From Opitutaceae bacterium (GTDB lineage Bacteria > Verrucomicrobiota > Verrucomicrobiia > Opitutales > Coraliomargaritaceae): a DNA stretch of 38,732 nt. Positions 23,856 through 33,843 of the stretch are shown one piece after another. The notes beneath the pieces are model-generated. The model saw only the letters and a program-made list of their open reading frames with translations, searched no databases and had not been told where the DNA came from. The stretch is taken from positions 1 to 38,732 of the forward strand of contig QXZH01000143.1 of assembly GCA_009886465.1 (NCBI GenBank). The letters run 5' to 3'. Positions within the stretch are counted from its first letter, which is position 1; each line of letters opens with the position of its first letter. A program made the translations under genes and the position numbers.

Positions 23856-24233
23856 ATGTTACAAATATCTTACAGAGCACGCAAACATGTCATCTTACTG
23901 ATTCTCGTAATGGTTACGGTTATTGTTGGCAGTGCTTTTGCTATCGTCTGGATGCAACAGCAGATCTCGCGAACCGCCCGAAGTAGCAAGCATTTCGAAT
24001 CTCAACTCGCTGAGACCTCCCGCAAACTCCGCTTCCTCGACGAGCGTATCGCAGGCTATCATCAACCAGTCGTTTTGCAGGGTAAAGTGGCGGGGATCCT
24101 TCGTCCATCAGTCGAGGATCAGGTCGTCTTTGTCGAAGAGCGACAGCTTGCTACTGGTCGCGCCTATGCAGTTTCGCAGCCCTACGAAGTTTCTATGGAT
24201 CTCGCTCTGCTTGATCTCGATAGATCCCGTTAA
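23856..24233 (+). CDS. ftsL: FtsL-like cell-division protein
   Basis: 125 residues: short basic cytoplasmic N-terminus, one membrane helix (about 13-34, ILLILVMVTVIVGSAFAIVW), then a predicted coiled-coil (QQQISRTARSSKHFESQLAE) and a short periplasmic tail. FtsL is poorly conserved in sequence, so the call rests on topology, size and position between rsmH and ftsI. It would pair with an FtsB-like partner in the divisome to activate FtsWI. It starts 12 bases after rsmH. Confidence 0.7.
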   Translation: MLQISYRARKHVILLILVMVTVIVGSAFAIVWMQQQISRTARSSKHFESQLAETSRKLRFLDERIAGYHQPVVLQGKVAGILRPSVEDQVVFVEERQLATGRAYAVSQPYEVSMDLALLDLDRSR

Positions 24234-24260
24234 GAAAATTTTCACCCTGACCAACGAACT

Positions 24261-24467
24261 ATGCAAGTTACCTCAAACTATTACCGTTGCCGCGCACAAC
24301 GCGCTGCATTCGCAGAGTCACTCACAGTACACGAAGAGAGCTCCTCGCCCGTTGAGCGCATATCCTCCACTAATTCTAAGCAGTCTACACCGCTCCGTCC
24401 GTCTCGTCAGACGCTACGCGGCTTTGCAAATCTCTTCAAAGCCCAGAATCAAAACCGTGTCGCTTAG
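24261..24467 (+). CDS. Small protein of unknown function between ftsL and ftsI
   Basis: 68 residues beginning MQVTSNYYRCRAQRAAFAES. Polar, Ser/Arg/Gln-rich, and lacks a membrane helix or known motif. It sits 27 bases after ftsL and 10 before ftsI on the same strand, filling the gap exactly. That, rather than sequence, is the reason to list it. It and the 22670 ORF could be lineage-specific dcw genes. Confidence 0.45.
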   Translation: MQVTSNYYRCRAQRAAFAESLTVHEESSSPVERISSTNSKQSTPLRPSRQTLRGFANLFKAQNQNRVA

Positions 24468-24477
24468 AAAATAACTA

Positions 24478-26292
24478 ATGAGTAAAGCTTTCGTATCCAG
24501 TGGGCGTTCTTCACTTATATCACTTGCGGTCGCTTGTGCCTTTTGCGTCTTACTGGGGCGCTTATTCTACCTACACGTTTGGAATCAAGCAGCGCTGCTC
24601 GAACACGTCGAAGGTAACCGTAAAATGGTCAATGTCGTCGAAGCGCGTCGTGGCAACATCGTCGACACTCGTGGTAACCTACTTGCGACCACGCGTTCCA
24701 CTTATAATATAGGCGTTGATCCACAGGCTTTTGGCGAGAGCGATCGTGTGAAATTGGTAGACCTCGCACGAATCCTAGGTAAACCGCTGCCAGAACTTGA
24801 GGCGAAGATTGACCGCAAGACGCGCAAAGTATCGAATGAAACAAAGGAAGTCCGCCTCGTACGTTGGGCAGTGCTTGCTAAAGATGCAGACGAGGGCACA
24901 CATGATGCGGTCAAAGCACTGGGGATGCGTTCTGTTTACGGTAACCAAAGCCACGCCCGCGCATATCCAGCAGCTCAGCTCGCGGCACACGTTCTTGGCT
25001 ATGTGAATAAGGAAGAAACACCTGTAACCGGAATCGAGCGCTTCTTTGATTACTATCTGCGAGGCCAAGACGGCTGGCGCGAAACCGAGCGCGATGGTAA
25101 ACGCCACGAACTCGCGCAGTTCCGCGAGCGCGAAGTAGAGCCATCAGACGGTCTCAATGTAGAGCTCAGTATAGATTTAATGATACAGCACATCGTTGAA
25201 GCAGAGATCGCACGAGTCGCTGAGGAGTTTAATCCGAAGGGCATCAGTATTATCGTCAGCCAACCGGCCACAGGCGCAGTATTGGCGATGGCCAACTACC
25301 CAACTTATGATCCCAATGAATTTTATAACACCAAGAAATATCCGATTGCCAATCAGCGTAATCGTGCGCTGACCGATGTATTCGAGCCAGGCTCTACTTT
25401 CAAAATCGTGCCCGCAGCCGCAGCGCTCAATGAGGGCATCGTCCATCCTAGTGATATGTTTCAGACAGGTGTGCCGCAGGTCAGCTATAAAGGCCGCACA
25501 CTCAAGTTACCTTCCGATCACCATACCTACGAGAGTCTTTCCATGCACGATATTGTGGTCAAGTCGAGCAACCGTGGAGCCGCGCATCTTGGTCTTATTT
25601 TAGGTGATCAGCGCCTGCATGATTACTCAGCAGCCTTCGGTTTTGGGGAAAAGACGGGCTGCGACATTGGAGGCGAAATCACTGGCACGCTTCACGCTAC
25701 CCGTAACTGGGATGGCTTGACCATCACACGTCTTCCTATGGGGCATGCTATCAGCGCTACGCCCATGCAAGTGCACTCTGCCATGTCAGTAATCGCAAAC
25801 GGTGGCGTGCTCATGGAGCCAATGCTAGCTAATCGAATCTTTGATTCTGATGGTCAAGATGTGGTTCGCTTTCAACCCAAAGCTAAACGCCGCGTAGTCT
25901 CAACTGAAGTCGCCCAAATCGTTGCTAACATGCTCGCCGACGTCGTGGGGGAGCAAGGCACTGCTCGCCGCGCCGCGATCGACAATTATGATATCGCAGG
26001 TAAGACCGGCACTACGCAGAAAATTGTCAACGGGCGTTATTCCAAGCAACACCACGTTGCTTCCTTTAGTGGCTTCTTTCCAGCCGATAAACCATCGCTA
26101 GTCATCACCGTCGTCGTCGACGAGCCGCAGTCACGAGGCGTTGCTTACGGAGGGTCTTTCGCTGCGCCTACCTTTCGCAACATTGCGGAGGCCTGCATTG
26201 CATATTTGGGTATACGGCCTGCGCGGTCAGACGCCTCATTCGTAAACTTACAACCTTCAATTTATGATCGGTCTAGCAGAATTTCAAATTAG
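24478..26292 (+). CDS. ftsI: Division-specific transpeptidase (PBP3/FtsI type)
   Basis: 604 residues. One membrane helix (about 13-32), a PBP dimerisation domain (GNIVDTRGNLLATTRSTYNI near residue 60), and a transpeptidase domain with all three active-site motifs: S306-T-F-K309 in EPGSTFKIV, S363-S-N365 and K509-T-G511. It cross-links septal peptidoglycan with FtsW. No PASTA domains are present at the C-terminus. It stands between the ftsL-like region and murE. Confidence 0.93.
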   Translation: MSKAFVSSGRSSLISLAVACAFCVLLGRLFYLHVWNQAALLEHVEGNRKMVNVVEARRGNIVDTRGNLLATTRSTYNIGVDPQAFGESDRVKLVDLARILGKPLPELEAKIDRKTRKVSNETKEVRLVRWAVLAKDADEGTHDAVKALGMRSVYGNQSHARAYPAAQLAAHVLGYVNKEETPVTGIERFFDYYLRGQDGWRETERDGKRHELAQFREREVEPSDGLNVELSIDLMIQHIVEAEIARVAEEFNPKGISIIVSQPATGAVLAMANYPTYDPNEFYNTKKYPIANQRNRALTDVFEPGSTFKIVPAAAALNEGIVHPSDMFQTGVPQVSYKGRTLKLPSDHHTYESLSMHDIVVKSSNRGAAHLGLILGDQRLHDYSAAFGFGEKTGCDIGGEITGTLHATRNWDGLTITRLPMGHAISATPMQVHSAMSVIANGGVLMEPMLANRIFDSDGQDVVRFQPKAKRRVVSTEVAQIVANMLADVVGEQGTARRAAIDNYDIAGKTGTTQKIVNGRYSKQHHVASFSGFFPADKPSLVITVVVDEPQSRGVAYGGSFAAPTFRNIAEACIAYLGIRPARSDASFVNLQPSIYDRSSRISN

Positions 26293-26377
26293 CACCTTAC
26301 TCTCAGCTGCCAGTTCACGCCAATCTTACTCCCGCCGACTTGAACAAACCGCGTTCAGCGATCAAAAAAGATCACCT

Positions 26378-27850
26378 ATGAACCCAAGCGTTAGTCATTT
26401 GCTTAATTGCGTGGATACGATTCGTCGTAAACTCCTTGAGGATAGCGCAGTAACTTGCCTGATTACGGATAGTCGCCGCGTAGTGCCAGGGGCTCTCTTT
26501 TTTGCGATCGGTGGTCTGCGCACAGATGGTAATCTCTTTGTTGAAGAAGCTGTTGATCGCGGTGCAGTGGCTATCATCACTGAGGAAGATCTTGGGCATC
26601 ACTTCCCGATCGACTATATTCAAGTCGCTGATGTTCGTCAGACTTTGGCGCTTATTTCTCGGGATTTCTACCATGCACCCGATGCTAAACTCGGCATCAC
26701 GGGTATCACTGGTACCAATGGTAAGACCACTGTCTCTATGCTCACTCAGTATCTAATTGGCGGGCAAGATCAAGTTGGTCTAGTCGGTACTATTCGCTAT
26801 GATCTGGGCAAGCGTACGCTCCCATCTTTTCGTACTACACCAGAATCGGTGGATGTCTACGCTTTACTCGCGCAGATGGTAGAGAACAAATGCACTGAGG
26901 CCGTGATTGAGGTTAGCTCCCATGGGATTGATCAGAAACGTATTTACGGCCTAGATGTCGGCGTAGCTACGTTTTTAAATCTTACGCAGGATCATATCGA
27001 CTACCACAAATCCATGGATGCATACTTTGAAGTAAAAAAGCGTCTATTCACCAGCGAAATGGGGCGCCAGCCGCGTAAAGCAGTCATAAATATAGACTGT
27101 CCATACGGTAATCGCCTATTCGGCGAACTACCCGATTGTGTCGAAGCTACTAGCTTTGCAATTGAAAAAGATGCTACTTTTCGTGCAGAAAACGTCGCGC
27201 TCTTCGCTGACCACACAGAGTTCAAACTCACTTGGCCAAAGGGTCAGGTGCAGGTCAGCTCGCCCTTACTTGGCCGCTATAATGTGAGCAATTTATTGGC
27301 AGCACTCGCGATCGCTTACATAAAAGGCCACTCCATCGAAGCGATGCTTGGCTGCGCCGCTTCCTTTCCGGGTGTGCCAGGTCGCATGGAGCGGATTGAT
27401 GAAAACCAGCCATTTAATGTGCTCGTCGATTATGCTCACACCGATGATGCCATCACCCACGCCTGTGCTATGCTGCGAGAGATAACGCCTGGTCGCCTTG
27501 TAATTGTCATTGGCTGTGGCGGGGACCGAGATCGCACTAAGCGGGCGCCCATGTTGCGCGCAGCTATTGAGGGTGCCGACAAAGTCTTCGTTACTTCCGA
27601 CAATCCACGCACTGAGTCGATCGATCAAATCTTCGCCGACATGCATGTTGCCAAGGACAGTGAAAGTGCCCACTTTGCCAAGGACCGCAAGCACGCTATC
27701 TCGCTGGCGCTAGATTCCGCTGAAGCCGGAGATTGCGTTTTGATCGCAGGGAAAGGTCACGAGGCTTTCCAAGAGTTTGACGGCACAGTGATTCCTTTTG
27801 ATGATCGCTTAATAGCCCGTGATTTGATACGTCTTAAAAAAAATTCCTGA
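26378..27850 (+). CDS. murE: UDP-MurNAc-L-Ala-D-Glu:meso-diaminopimelate ligase
   Basis: 490 residues from the ATG at 26378; the frame extends further up, but the upstream portion overlaps ftsI and is not MurE-like. The ATP-binding loop is GITGTNGKTTV, the carbamylated-lysine region is YFEVKKRLF, and the substrate motif is DNPRTE, which in MurE marks meso-diaminopimelate rather than lysine. It adds the third residue of the peptidoglycan stem. The 85-base gap after ftsI shows no gene. murF follows 2 bases after the stop. Confidence 0.95.
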   Translation: MNPSVSHLLNCVDTIRRKLLEDSAVTCLITDSRRVVPGALFFAIGGLRTDGNLFVEEAVDRGAVAIITEEDLGHHFPIDYIQVADVRQTLALISRDFYHAPDAKLGITGITGTNGKTTVSMLTQYLIGGQDQVGLVGTIRYDLGKRTLPSFRTTPESVDVYALLAQMVENKCTEAVIEVSSHGIDQKRIYGLDVGVATFLNLTQDHIDYHKSMDAYFEVKKRLFTSEMGRQPRKAVINIDCPYGNRLFGELPDCVEATSFAIEKDATFRAENVALFADHTEFKLTWPKGQVQVSSPLLGRYNVSNLLAALAIAYIKGHSIEAMLGCAASFPGVPGRMERIDENQPFNVLVDYAHTDDAITHACAMLREITPGRLVIVIGCGGDRDRTKRAPMLRAAIEGADKVFVTSDNPRTESIDQIFADMHVAKDSESAHFAKDRKHAISLALDSAEAGDCVLIAGKGHEAFQEFDGTVIPFDDRLIARDLIRLKKNS

Positions 27851-27852
27851 CG

Positions 27853-29247
27853 ATGCCATCTTTTGATCCACAACACGTAGCCGACTGGACGGGTGGATCA
27901 TGGTTAGACGAGCCGAAAGTAGCCATCGAAGGCTTTTGTTTCGATGCGCGGCAGATTAAGCCGGGGCAATGCTTCGTTGCCTTGAGCTTTGGTGCTCGTG
28001 ATGGGCATGAATTTCTCGAACAAGCAGCCAAGGGTGGGGCGGTGGCTGCGATCGTTGAAACTTCCAAGTCAATTGCACTCCCTCAGTTGAAAGTAGCCGA
28101 CTCACTTGTCGCCCTCGGTGCGATTGGAGCTGCCGTGCGTTCGATATTTTCAAAGCCCGTCGTTGGCATTACTGGAAGTTGCGGCAAAACTTCGACTAAA
28201 GAAATGCTACGCTGCTTACTCGGCGAGGACAGGACTCATGCGACAGCGGGGAATTGGAATAACCGCATCGGTGTGCCCATGACACTTTTCGGGCTCGATT
28301 CAAGCTCACATGACTTCGCCGTAATCGAAGCCGGTATCAATCAGCCTAACGAAATGGGGCATCTTGGGAAAATGATCCAAGCCAACCTAATAGTACTAAC
28401 AAATATCGAAGCCGCCCACCTAGAACTTCTCGGCAGCTTGGAAGGCATTGCTACTGAAAAGTCGCTCTTAGCTGAAAGCGCCAAACCTGACTCGCCGATT
28501 ATTTTACCCGCCGATGCCTTGTGCTATCACGCTTATAAAAATTTAGCGCACCGTGCTGTTGTGCTACTGCCCGAAAGCGCCGCCGCTCCAGATTTACCAT
28601 GCAAGCAGATTGTTCGCTATAAAATCTCCGAACAAATGGAGGATCGAGGGGCAACTTTATCACCACAGGTATTTCGGCAAGTCACCATTGATGGTCGAAA
28701 CTATCCAATTGCGAGTCCTAGCTTAGGCATGGCGACCAACTCGGCGCTGGCCATCGTCGCAGCTAAGTATCTTGGCATCGTTGAATCTGAAATTCACGAG
28801 CGTATTGAAGCATGGCGACCTACCGGCAATCGCGGATGCATTCAAACGTTTGGAGAGCAGACTTTTTATATCGATTGCTATAATGCCAATCCTTCGTCGA
28901 TGGCCGATGCGCTCGATGCCTTTGACCGAAGCACGCCGCAATCTATACCACGTTTTTATATACTCGGTGCCATGGATGAACTCGGAACGACGGCTCCCGC
29001 CCAGCACGAAGCCATTGGGCGCTTACTTAAACTCCGCCCGGAAGACCGCGCGGCCTTCGTCGGTTCCAAAGAGTTGACTGAAGCCTACGCCTCAGAGATT
29101 TCAGCAGGACAATACATACGTGCTGAAAGCGTAGAAAAAATTAAATCCACCATTGCTCAATTTCAAGGAGCCATCTTTCTCAAAGGTAGCCGTTATTACT
29201 CACTTGAAAAGCTACTGCCTTCGGCAAATTTAAACCCTAATCCCTAA
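27853..29247 (+). CDS. murF: UDP-MurNAc-tripeptide D-alanyl-D-alanine ligase
   Basis: 464 residues. ATP loop GITGSCGKTSTKEML; NWNNRIGVPMTL and IEAGINQPNEMGHL are the typical MurF central-domain motifs; the C-terminal domain contains YNANPSSMADALDAF. It adds D-Ala-D-Ala to complete the UDP-MurNAc pentapeptide in the cytoplasm. It starts 2 bases after murE, so the two are surely co-transcribed and probably coupled. Confidence 0.94.
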   Translation: MPSFDPQHVADWTGGSWLDEPKVAIEGFCFDARQIKPGQCFVALSFGARDGHEFLEQAAKGGAVAAIVETSKSIALPQLKVADSLVALGAIGAAVRSIFSKPVVGITGSCGKTSTKEMLRCLLGEDRTHATAGNWNNRIGVPMTLFGLDSSSHDFAVIEAGINQPNEMGHLGKMIQANLIVLTNIEAAHLELLGSLEGIATEKSLLAESAKPDSPIILPADALCYHAYKNLAHRAVVLLPESAAAPDLPCKQIVRYKISEQMEDRGATLSPQVFRQVTIDGRNYPIASPSLGMATNSALAIVAAKYLGIVESEIHERIEAWRPTGNRGCIQTFGEQTFYIDCYNANPSSMADALDAFDRSTPQSIPRFYILGAMDELGTTAPAQHEAIGRLLKLRPEDRAAFVGSKELTEAYASEISAGQYIRAESVEKIKSTIAQFQGAIFLKGSRYYSLEKLLPSANLNPNP

Positions 29248-29256
29248 TTCCCCGCA

Positions 29257-30360
29257 ATGCTATCTTACCTTGCAGAATTTGAAAATATCTTTGGTCCACT
29301 CCGACTTTTCCGCTACCTGACACTACGTGCGGCGTTTGCTGGACTGACCGCCATGAGTATTGGTTTCATCCTTGGACCTTGGATTTTTGCCAAACTCCGT
29401 CAGCTAAGTGCCAAACAAGTCTTCCGCGGGGAAGACGAAGTCGGCAAACTCGCGGAACTCCATGCCAGTAAAGCGCAAACGCCAACTATGGGTGGCCTTA
29501 TGATCTGTGTATCAGTCGTCGGTAGCGCTTTATTATGGGCGCGTCCCAATATCTATGTCTACACTGCGATCATCATCTATCTCGGCCTCACCGTAATCGG
29601 CTTTCTTGACGATTATCTCAAAGTCTCCAAGTCCAACAGCAAAGGCCTACCGGGTCGTTGGAAACTGTTTGGCCAGGCGCTACTTACTGTCATCGCCTTA
29701 GTTTGCCTGTTGAGTGTACCCGAATCAGCTTCGAAGATGCGTGAGTTATGGGTGCCATTCTACAAGGATGTAGTCATCTCGGAAATGTCACTTTTCATTC
29801 TCGTACCCTTTCTTTTTCTAATCCTTTCCGGTTCGAGTAATGCGATTAATCTAACCGACGGTGTCGATGGTCTAGCGATCGGTTGCACCGTTACAGTCGC
29901 GCTTGCCTACGCGATTATGGCCTACGTGGCGGGTAACGTTATCATTTCGGATTATCTCTTCATTAGCTACATACCTGGTGTGGGCGAACTCGCTGTCGTT
30001 TGCGTGGCATTGCTGGGGGCAAGCCTCGCCTTCCTTTGGTACAACTCCCATCCTGCCGAGGTTTTCATGGGAGATACTGGTTCACTCGCACTCGGGGGAC
30101 TCATCGGGATGATCGCCTTCATGGTGCATCAACCGCTAACTTTGATCATCGTTGGTGGTATCTTTGTAATGGAAGCGGGTTCAGTGATTCTTCAAGTCGG
30201 CTCCTTTAAATTGCGTGGCGGCAAACGTATCTTCCGTATGTCACCCATCCACCATCATTTTGAGCTTAAGGGCTGGCATGAGAACAAGGTCGTCATCCGT
30301 TTCTGGATTCTTTCTCTCATCTTTGCCATGGCTGGGTTAGCAACTCTGAAGCTGCGCTAG
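29257..30360 (+). CDS. mraY: Phospho-N-acetylmuramoyl-pentapeptide transferase
   Basis: 367 residues, about ten membrane helices. Motifs are KAQTPTMGGLMI, the catalytic LDDYLKV, NLTDGVDGLAIG, NSHPAEVFMGDTGSLALGG and the C-terminal MSPIHHHFELKGW. It transfers phospho-MurNAc-pentapeptide onto undecaprenyl phosphate to make lipid I. It lies 9 bases after murF. In most dcw clusters murD, ftsW, murG and murC follow; here the plus-strand run ends and proA lies in the opposite direction. Confidence 0.96.
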   Translation: MLSYLAEFENIFGPLRLFRYLTLRAAFAGLTAMSIGFILGPWIFAKLRQLSAKQVFRGEDEVGKLAELHASKAQTPTMGGLMICVSVVGSALLWARPNIYVYTAIIIYLGLTVIGFLDDYLKVSKSNSKGLPGRWKLFGQALLTVIALVCLLSVPESASKMRELWVPFYKDVVISEMSLFILVPFLFLILSGSSNAINLTDGVDGLAIGCTVTVALAYAIMAYVAGNVIISDYLFISYIPGVGELAVVCVALLGASLAFLWYNSHPAEVFMGDTGSLALGGLIGMIAFMVHQPLTLIIVGGIFVMEAGSVILQVGSFKLRGGKRIFRMSPIHHHFELKGWHENKVVIRFWILSLIFAMAGLATLKLR

Positions 30361-30487
30361 AACATTCTCCAGGAAACAGATTGTAATATTTCGAGTCAGC
30401 CACCTTGGTCAACTCCTCTACTAGCTCTGGAATGTCATCCTTACGCTCGATGCCACCCCGATAGTTTACGAGGATGCCCTGTGGTGC
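30361..30487 (-). pseudogene. Possible gene remnant between mraY and proA
   Basis: The minus strand reads as protein-like sequence (PQGILVNYRGGIERKDDIPE, then LVEELTKVADSKYYNLFPGE) without a start codon, directly after an in-frame TGA 10 bases past the proA stop. The frame then runs into antisense mraY. It is too balanced in composition to be obvious noise, but I do not recognise a family. It could be the end of a gene lost when this junction formed. Confidence 0.35.
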
Positions 30488-30500
30488 TCATTATCCTTGT

Positions 30501-31772
30501 TTAACGCGTTTCACCGGTGCCGTGGAGGACGTATTTATAAGTGCATAGCTCATTCAGACCCATGGGACCTCGCGCATGGAGGCGGTCGGTAGAGATGCCG
30601 ATTTCGGCACCTAAGCCGAACTCAAAACCGTCAGAAAAACGGGTCGAGGCGTTGTGAAAGACGGCAGCTGAATCGACAGCAGTAAGGAAAGTCTGTGCGG
30701 CGGCAGCATCTGCCGTTACAATGCTATCGGTATGACCAGAGCTGTTAGCATTAATCAAATCGATAGCGGCCTTTAAGTCAGGCACGATGGCGATGGCGAT
30801 GATCAAGTCTGTGTATTCAGTGGCGAAGTCTTCGTTGGAGGCATCGACGAGGGGCAGCCCGCTGGCGGAAAGGAGGGCTTTGGCATGCTTATCGACGCGC
30901 AGTTCGACACCGTGGTCATAGAGTGCTTTGGCGAGTTGGGGCAGTTGTGAGGCGGCATCTTGATGAATAACGAGATTCTCTGCGGCGTTACACACGCTGG
31001 GGCGCTGACATTTTGAATTAATCAGAATATCCTTGGCCATTTCGGCATCGGCGGTGGCATCGATGTAGACAGAACAGACGCCTGTGTAGTGCTTGATCAC
31101 AGGTATACGGCTATTCTCTACAGTGAAGCGAATAAGGCTTTCGCCTCCGCGGGGAATGATACAGTGGATGGTATCGTCCTGTTTGAGCAGTATGTTGAGC
31201 GCGGCGCGGTCCGTGGTAGGAATAAATTGAACAGCGTCTGGGTGGATGCCGTTGGCGCGTAGCGCGTCTTGGACGATTGCTGCCAGTTTCATATTGCTAT
31301 GAAAAGCTTCCTTACCGCCACGTAAGATGGAGGCGTTGCCTGACTTTAGGCATAAAACGGCGCAATCTACGGTTACATTAGGCCGAGACTCATAAATAAT
31401 TCCGATGACGCCAATGGGGACGCGGATCTTGCGCAGGTCGAATCCTTTTGGGGGAGCAAGACGATCGATTTCGACGCCAACGGGGTCGGGCAAGGCGGCG
31501 ACTTGGCGCACGCCTTTGGCCATCGCGGCTATACGCTCGGGCGATAAGGTGAGCCGCTCTGTCATGGGCGCAGTGAGGTTGAGGCTTTTGGCTGCTTCGA
31601 GGTCGAGCGCATTGGCTTCAAGTATGGCGTCGGTCTGCGTAATGAGGTCTTCGGCCAGTTCGAGAAGGAATTTATTTTTCGTCTCCGTAGGAAGCGCAGC
31701 CAGTTCGAGCGAGGCTGCACGTGCCCGTTTTGCGATATCGACGACGAGTTCGGTGATCTGATCCTTAGTCAT
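30501..31772 (-). CDS. proA: Gamma-glutamyl phosphate reductase
   Basis: 423 residues, full length. It reduces gamma-glutamyl phosphate to glutamate semialdehyde with NADPH, the second step of proline synthesis. It is an aldehyde-dehydrogenase-fold enzyme: [20 protein letters not shown] and [12 protein letters not shown] are cofactor-site segments. The catalytic cysteine is Cys261 in the [11 protein letters not shown] motif, and [19 protein letters not shown]... follows near the end (as [13 protein letters not shown]). Its usual partner proB is not in the window. The PfkB kinase lies 35 bases upstream on the same strand. Confidence 0.96.
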   Translation of the reverse strand: MTKDQITELVVDIAKRARAASLELAALPTETKNKFLLELAEDLITQTDAILEANALDLEAAKSLNLTAPMTERLTLSPERIAAMAKGVRQVAALPDPVGVEIDRLAPPKGFDLRKIRVPIGVIGIIYESRPNVTVDCAVLCLKSGNASILRGGKEAFHSNMKLAAIVQDALRANGIHPDAVQFIPTTDRAALNILLKQDDTIHCIIPRGGESLIRFTVENSRIPVIKHYTGVCSVYIDATADAEMAKDILINSKCQRPSVCNAAENLVIHQDAASQLPQLAKALYDHGVELRVDKHAKALLSASGLPLVDASNEDFATEYTDLIIAIAIVPDLKAAIDLINANSSGHTDSIVTADAAAAQTFLTAVDSAAVFHNASTRFSDGFEFGLGAEIGISTDRLHARGPMGLNELCTYKYVLHGTGETR

Positions 31773-31807
31773 GTAGTGAGGGGCATTCTAAGCTGTGAGT
31801 GCTTTTG

Positions 31808-32788
31808 TTAAATGTTAGAGAGTATATCTTGCCAAACATTTTCGGTAAGAACGCTGCCTTGTTCCTGTACGACGGCAGCTCCTAAAATGGAGCCGAGTTT
31901 GGCGCATTCAGCGAGTGGGCGCTTTTGCGACCAGCCGTAGAGGAAACCAGCTGCCCAAAGATCGCCAGCTCCAGTGGTGTCGATTACTCGAGCGGCATGA
32001 ACGGGCTCTATTTTTTCAACGATGCCAGCGTGGGCAATGTAGGATCCGTGCGCACCGACTTTGATGGCAGCGATCTCACAGAGCTCAGCTAGCTGGAGCG
32101 CGATGCCAGCATAATCACCTTCGATACCAGTGTAAGCACTGCCTTCTTCCTCGTTAGCGAAAACAATGTCGACATAATCGCTCAATAGGTCAGGAAGAAT
32201 GGATTTGGTGGCATTGACCACTTCAAAGCTAGCGAGGTCGAGGCTGATGGTGCAGCCTGCCTCCTTGGCGGATTCGAGCACACGGCGCATGAGGGCTTCA
32301 TTGAACAGAAGGTAGCCTTCAATGTGGGCGTGGGCGCAGTCCACGAAATCAGCTACGGATATTTCTTCAGGGGCAAGGGTCATGGCTGCTCCGAGATCGG
32401 TGCGCATGGTTCTTTCCCCATCGGGAGTGACGAGGGAGAGACAGCGGCCATTCGGCACATCGCCTATTTTGAAGCGCGAGGTATCGCCGCCGAGATTGGA
32501 AAAGCTGTCTCGGTAGTAAACGCCTTCGGTGCAGTTGCCAATCTTGCCTAAAAAGCTGGTGGAGGCACCCATGCGCGCGAGGGCAAATAGAGTATTGCCT
32601 GCCGATCCGCCAGGTGTAGCTATGGCTTCTTTAGGTAGGCTCGCGATCAAGCTGGATATGGTGGGCGCATCGACGAGTACCATACCGCCTTTATCGCCAT
32701 CTATTTGCGCAACGAAAGATTCGTCTACGAGGACGATGGCGTCCACGATGGGACTACCAATGCCGATAAGGGTGGGACTGTTGTGCAT
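31808..32788 (-). CDS. PfkB-family sugar/nucleoside kinase (adenosine-kinase-like)
   Basis: 326 residues. PfkB signature 1 appears as [16 protein letters not shown] (59-74) and signature 2 as [17 protein letters not shown] (270-286), with Asp276 as catalytic base. [12 protein letters not shown] (210-221) is the conserved NExE-like stretch. The opening [15 protein letters not shown] and overall pattern are closest to the adenosine kinase/sugar kinase group. Substrate is not certain: adenosine, a ribose-type sugar or another nucleoside. It is upstream of proA, perhaps co-transcribed. Confidence 0.85.
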   Translation of the reverse strand: MHNSPTLIGIGSPIVDAIVLVDESFVAQIDGDKGGMVLVDAPTISSLIASLPKEAIATPGGSAGNTLFALARMGASTSFLGKIGNCTEGVYYRDSFSNLGGDTSRFKIGDVPNGRCLSLVTPDGERTMRTDLGAAMTLAPEEISVADFVDCAHAHIEGYLLFNEALMRRVLESAKEAGCTISLDLASFEVVNATKSILPDLLSDYVDIVFANEEEGSAYTGIEGDYAGIALQLAELCEIAAIKVGAHGSYIAHAGIVEKIEPVHAARVIDTTGAGDLWAAGFLYGWSQKRPLAECAKLGSILGAAVVQEQGSVLTENVWQDILSNI

Positions 32789-32912
32789 ACTTATGAATTA
32801 ATGATGGAGCTTTTGTTTACTGGGTAGTCGCCGGAAGTGTGAGCAGTTGGTCGCCTAGATCTGGTCTGGCTTCGATCAATATGCTATGGTCTTGTAACTA
32901 TTTCGGGATGTT

Positions 32913-32949
32913 AAAAATAAAAAACCGCCGCTCCGGGTGGAGGGGCGGT
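32913..32949 (-). terminator. Rho-independent terminator of the lipoprotein gene
   Basis: Minus strand: ACCGCC-C-CTCC-ACCC-GGAG-C-GGCGGT, a strong hairpin with one internal C-C mismatch, then TTTTTATTTTT. It lies 26 bases after the stop of the 32975-33373 gene. Confidence 0.9.
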
Positions 32950-32974
32950 CGTTTGGTCGCGTAGGGTGACGCAA

Positions 32975-33373
32975 CTAAAGTGCATCGCGGATGCGAGCAT
33001 AAATCACCTGTGATTCAGCGAGATTACCTAAATTACCTACACGGATGCGGATCTCAGATTCTTCTTCCACCTCAGCATCAGTCTGTTGACTTATGCGAAC
33101 TGTGATTTTTTCGTCACCTACCTTACGGGAGTAGATTGTAATTACGGATTCTGAATGCAGCTCACCTGTTCGGAAGTAGCCTAAATCATCAAGTTCGCGG
33201 ATGGCTGTTTTGAAAATTTGACCAATTGGCTTGTCGATAGGTGCATAGAAGTAGCCAGCGCGGAATTCAGCGAGTTGTTCTTGCCCCGTTAGAGGATCGA
33301 TAGCGACCGGGGTGGTGCAGCCAGTAAAGATGCTAGCATAAATTGCGAGGAGGGTGATGAATATTGCTTTCAT
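32975..33373 (-). CDS. Small lipoprotein, DUF3568-like
   Basis: 132 residues. A lipoprotein signal (MKAIFITLLAIYASIFTGC) ends in a lipobox FTGC with Cys19 as the lipidated residue. The mature part has AEFRAGYFYAPIDKPIGQIF, ELDDLGYF, GDEKITVRIS and ESEIRIRVGNLGNLAESQVI, a pattern like DUF3568, small envelope lipoproteins of unknown role. It is transcribed alone: a 470-base gap lies upstream and a strong terminator downstream. Confidence 0.75.
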   Translation of the reverse strand: MKAIFITLLAIYASIFTGCTTPVAIDPLTGQEQLAEFRAGYFYAPIDKPIGQIFKTAIRELDDLGYFRTGELHSESVITIYSRKVGDEKITVRISQQTDAEVEEESEIRIRVGNLGNLAESQVIYARIRDAL

Positions 33374-33843
33374 AATTTATAGATGATTTATTGAATATAC
33401 TGAAGATGTAATCAGAAGCTTTATACATAAGATTTCGTTTTCATCACGAAAAGCAAGCCTTCCGTCGCGTAGACTACCGAATTTAATGCCAGTTTCTGCC
33501 TAAACGAGTCTTCCGAGATGAAAAAGTCTAAGCATTGATGCTGACCATAGGGCGCTTTTCTCTTGGAGTCTCCACTCGTATTTCAGCGGTTATGTTGAAG
33601 TCAGCGTTTAATTATTAGGCAAAGCCTATTTTGGTATAGCCGATCGCATTTAATAAAGATTGAGGCTCGCCCCCGATACATCGAAAGCGAGCCTCTCATT
33701 AACCTAATAATACCAACAAACTAATTACTTAAATAAATCTGATAATATTAAAAACACGCAACTTATGTTAAAGTTCCCTTTTTGCGTAATTTTTTTCAAC
33801 TAGCGATATCGAGTAATCGAGCTATGTTATCAGCTTAAGTCGT
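33374..33843. other. 470-base intergenic region with a strong hairpin
   Basis: No coding frame stands out. The notable element is GAGGCTCGC...GCGAGCCTC (33662-33695), a perfect 9-bp stem with a 16-base loop. On the minus strand it is about 150 bases after the xseA stop and followed by CAATCTTTATT, so it could be a weak terminator for xseA. The part nearest 33374 should hold the lipoprotein promoter. Confidence 0.5.
33662..33695 (-). terminator. Hairpin downstream of xseA, possible terminator
   Basis: Nine perfect base pairs, GAGGCTCGC with GCGAGCCTC. The following T-run is interrupted, so termination is plausible but not certain; an mRNA 3'-end stabiliser is the alternative. Confidence 0.45.
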
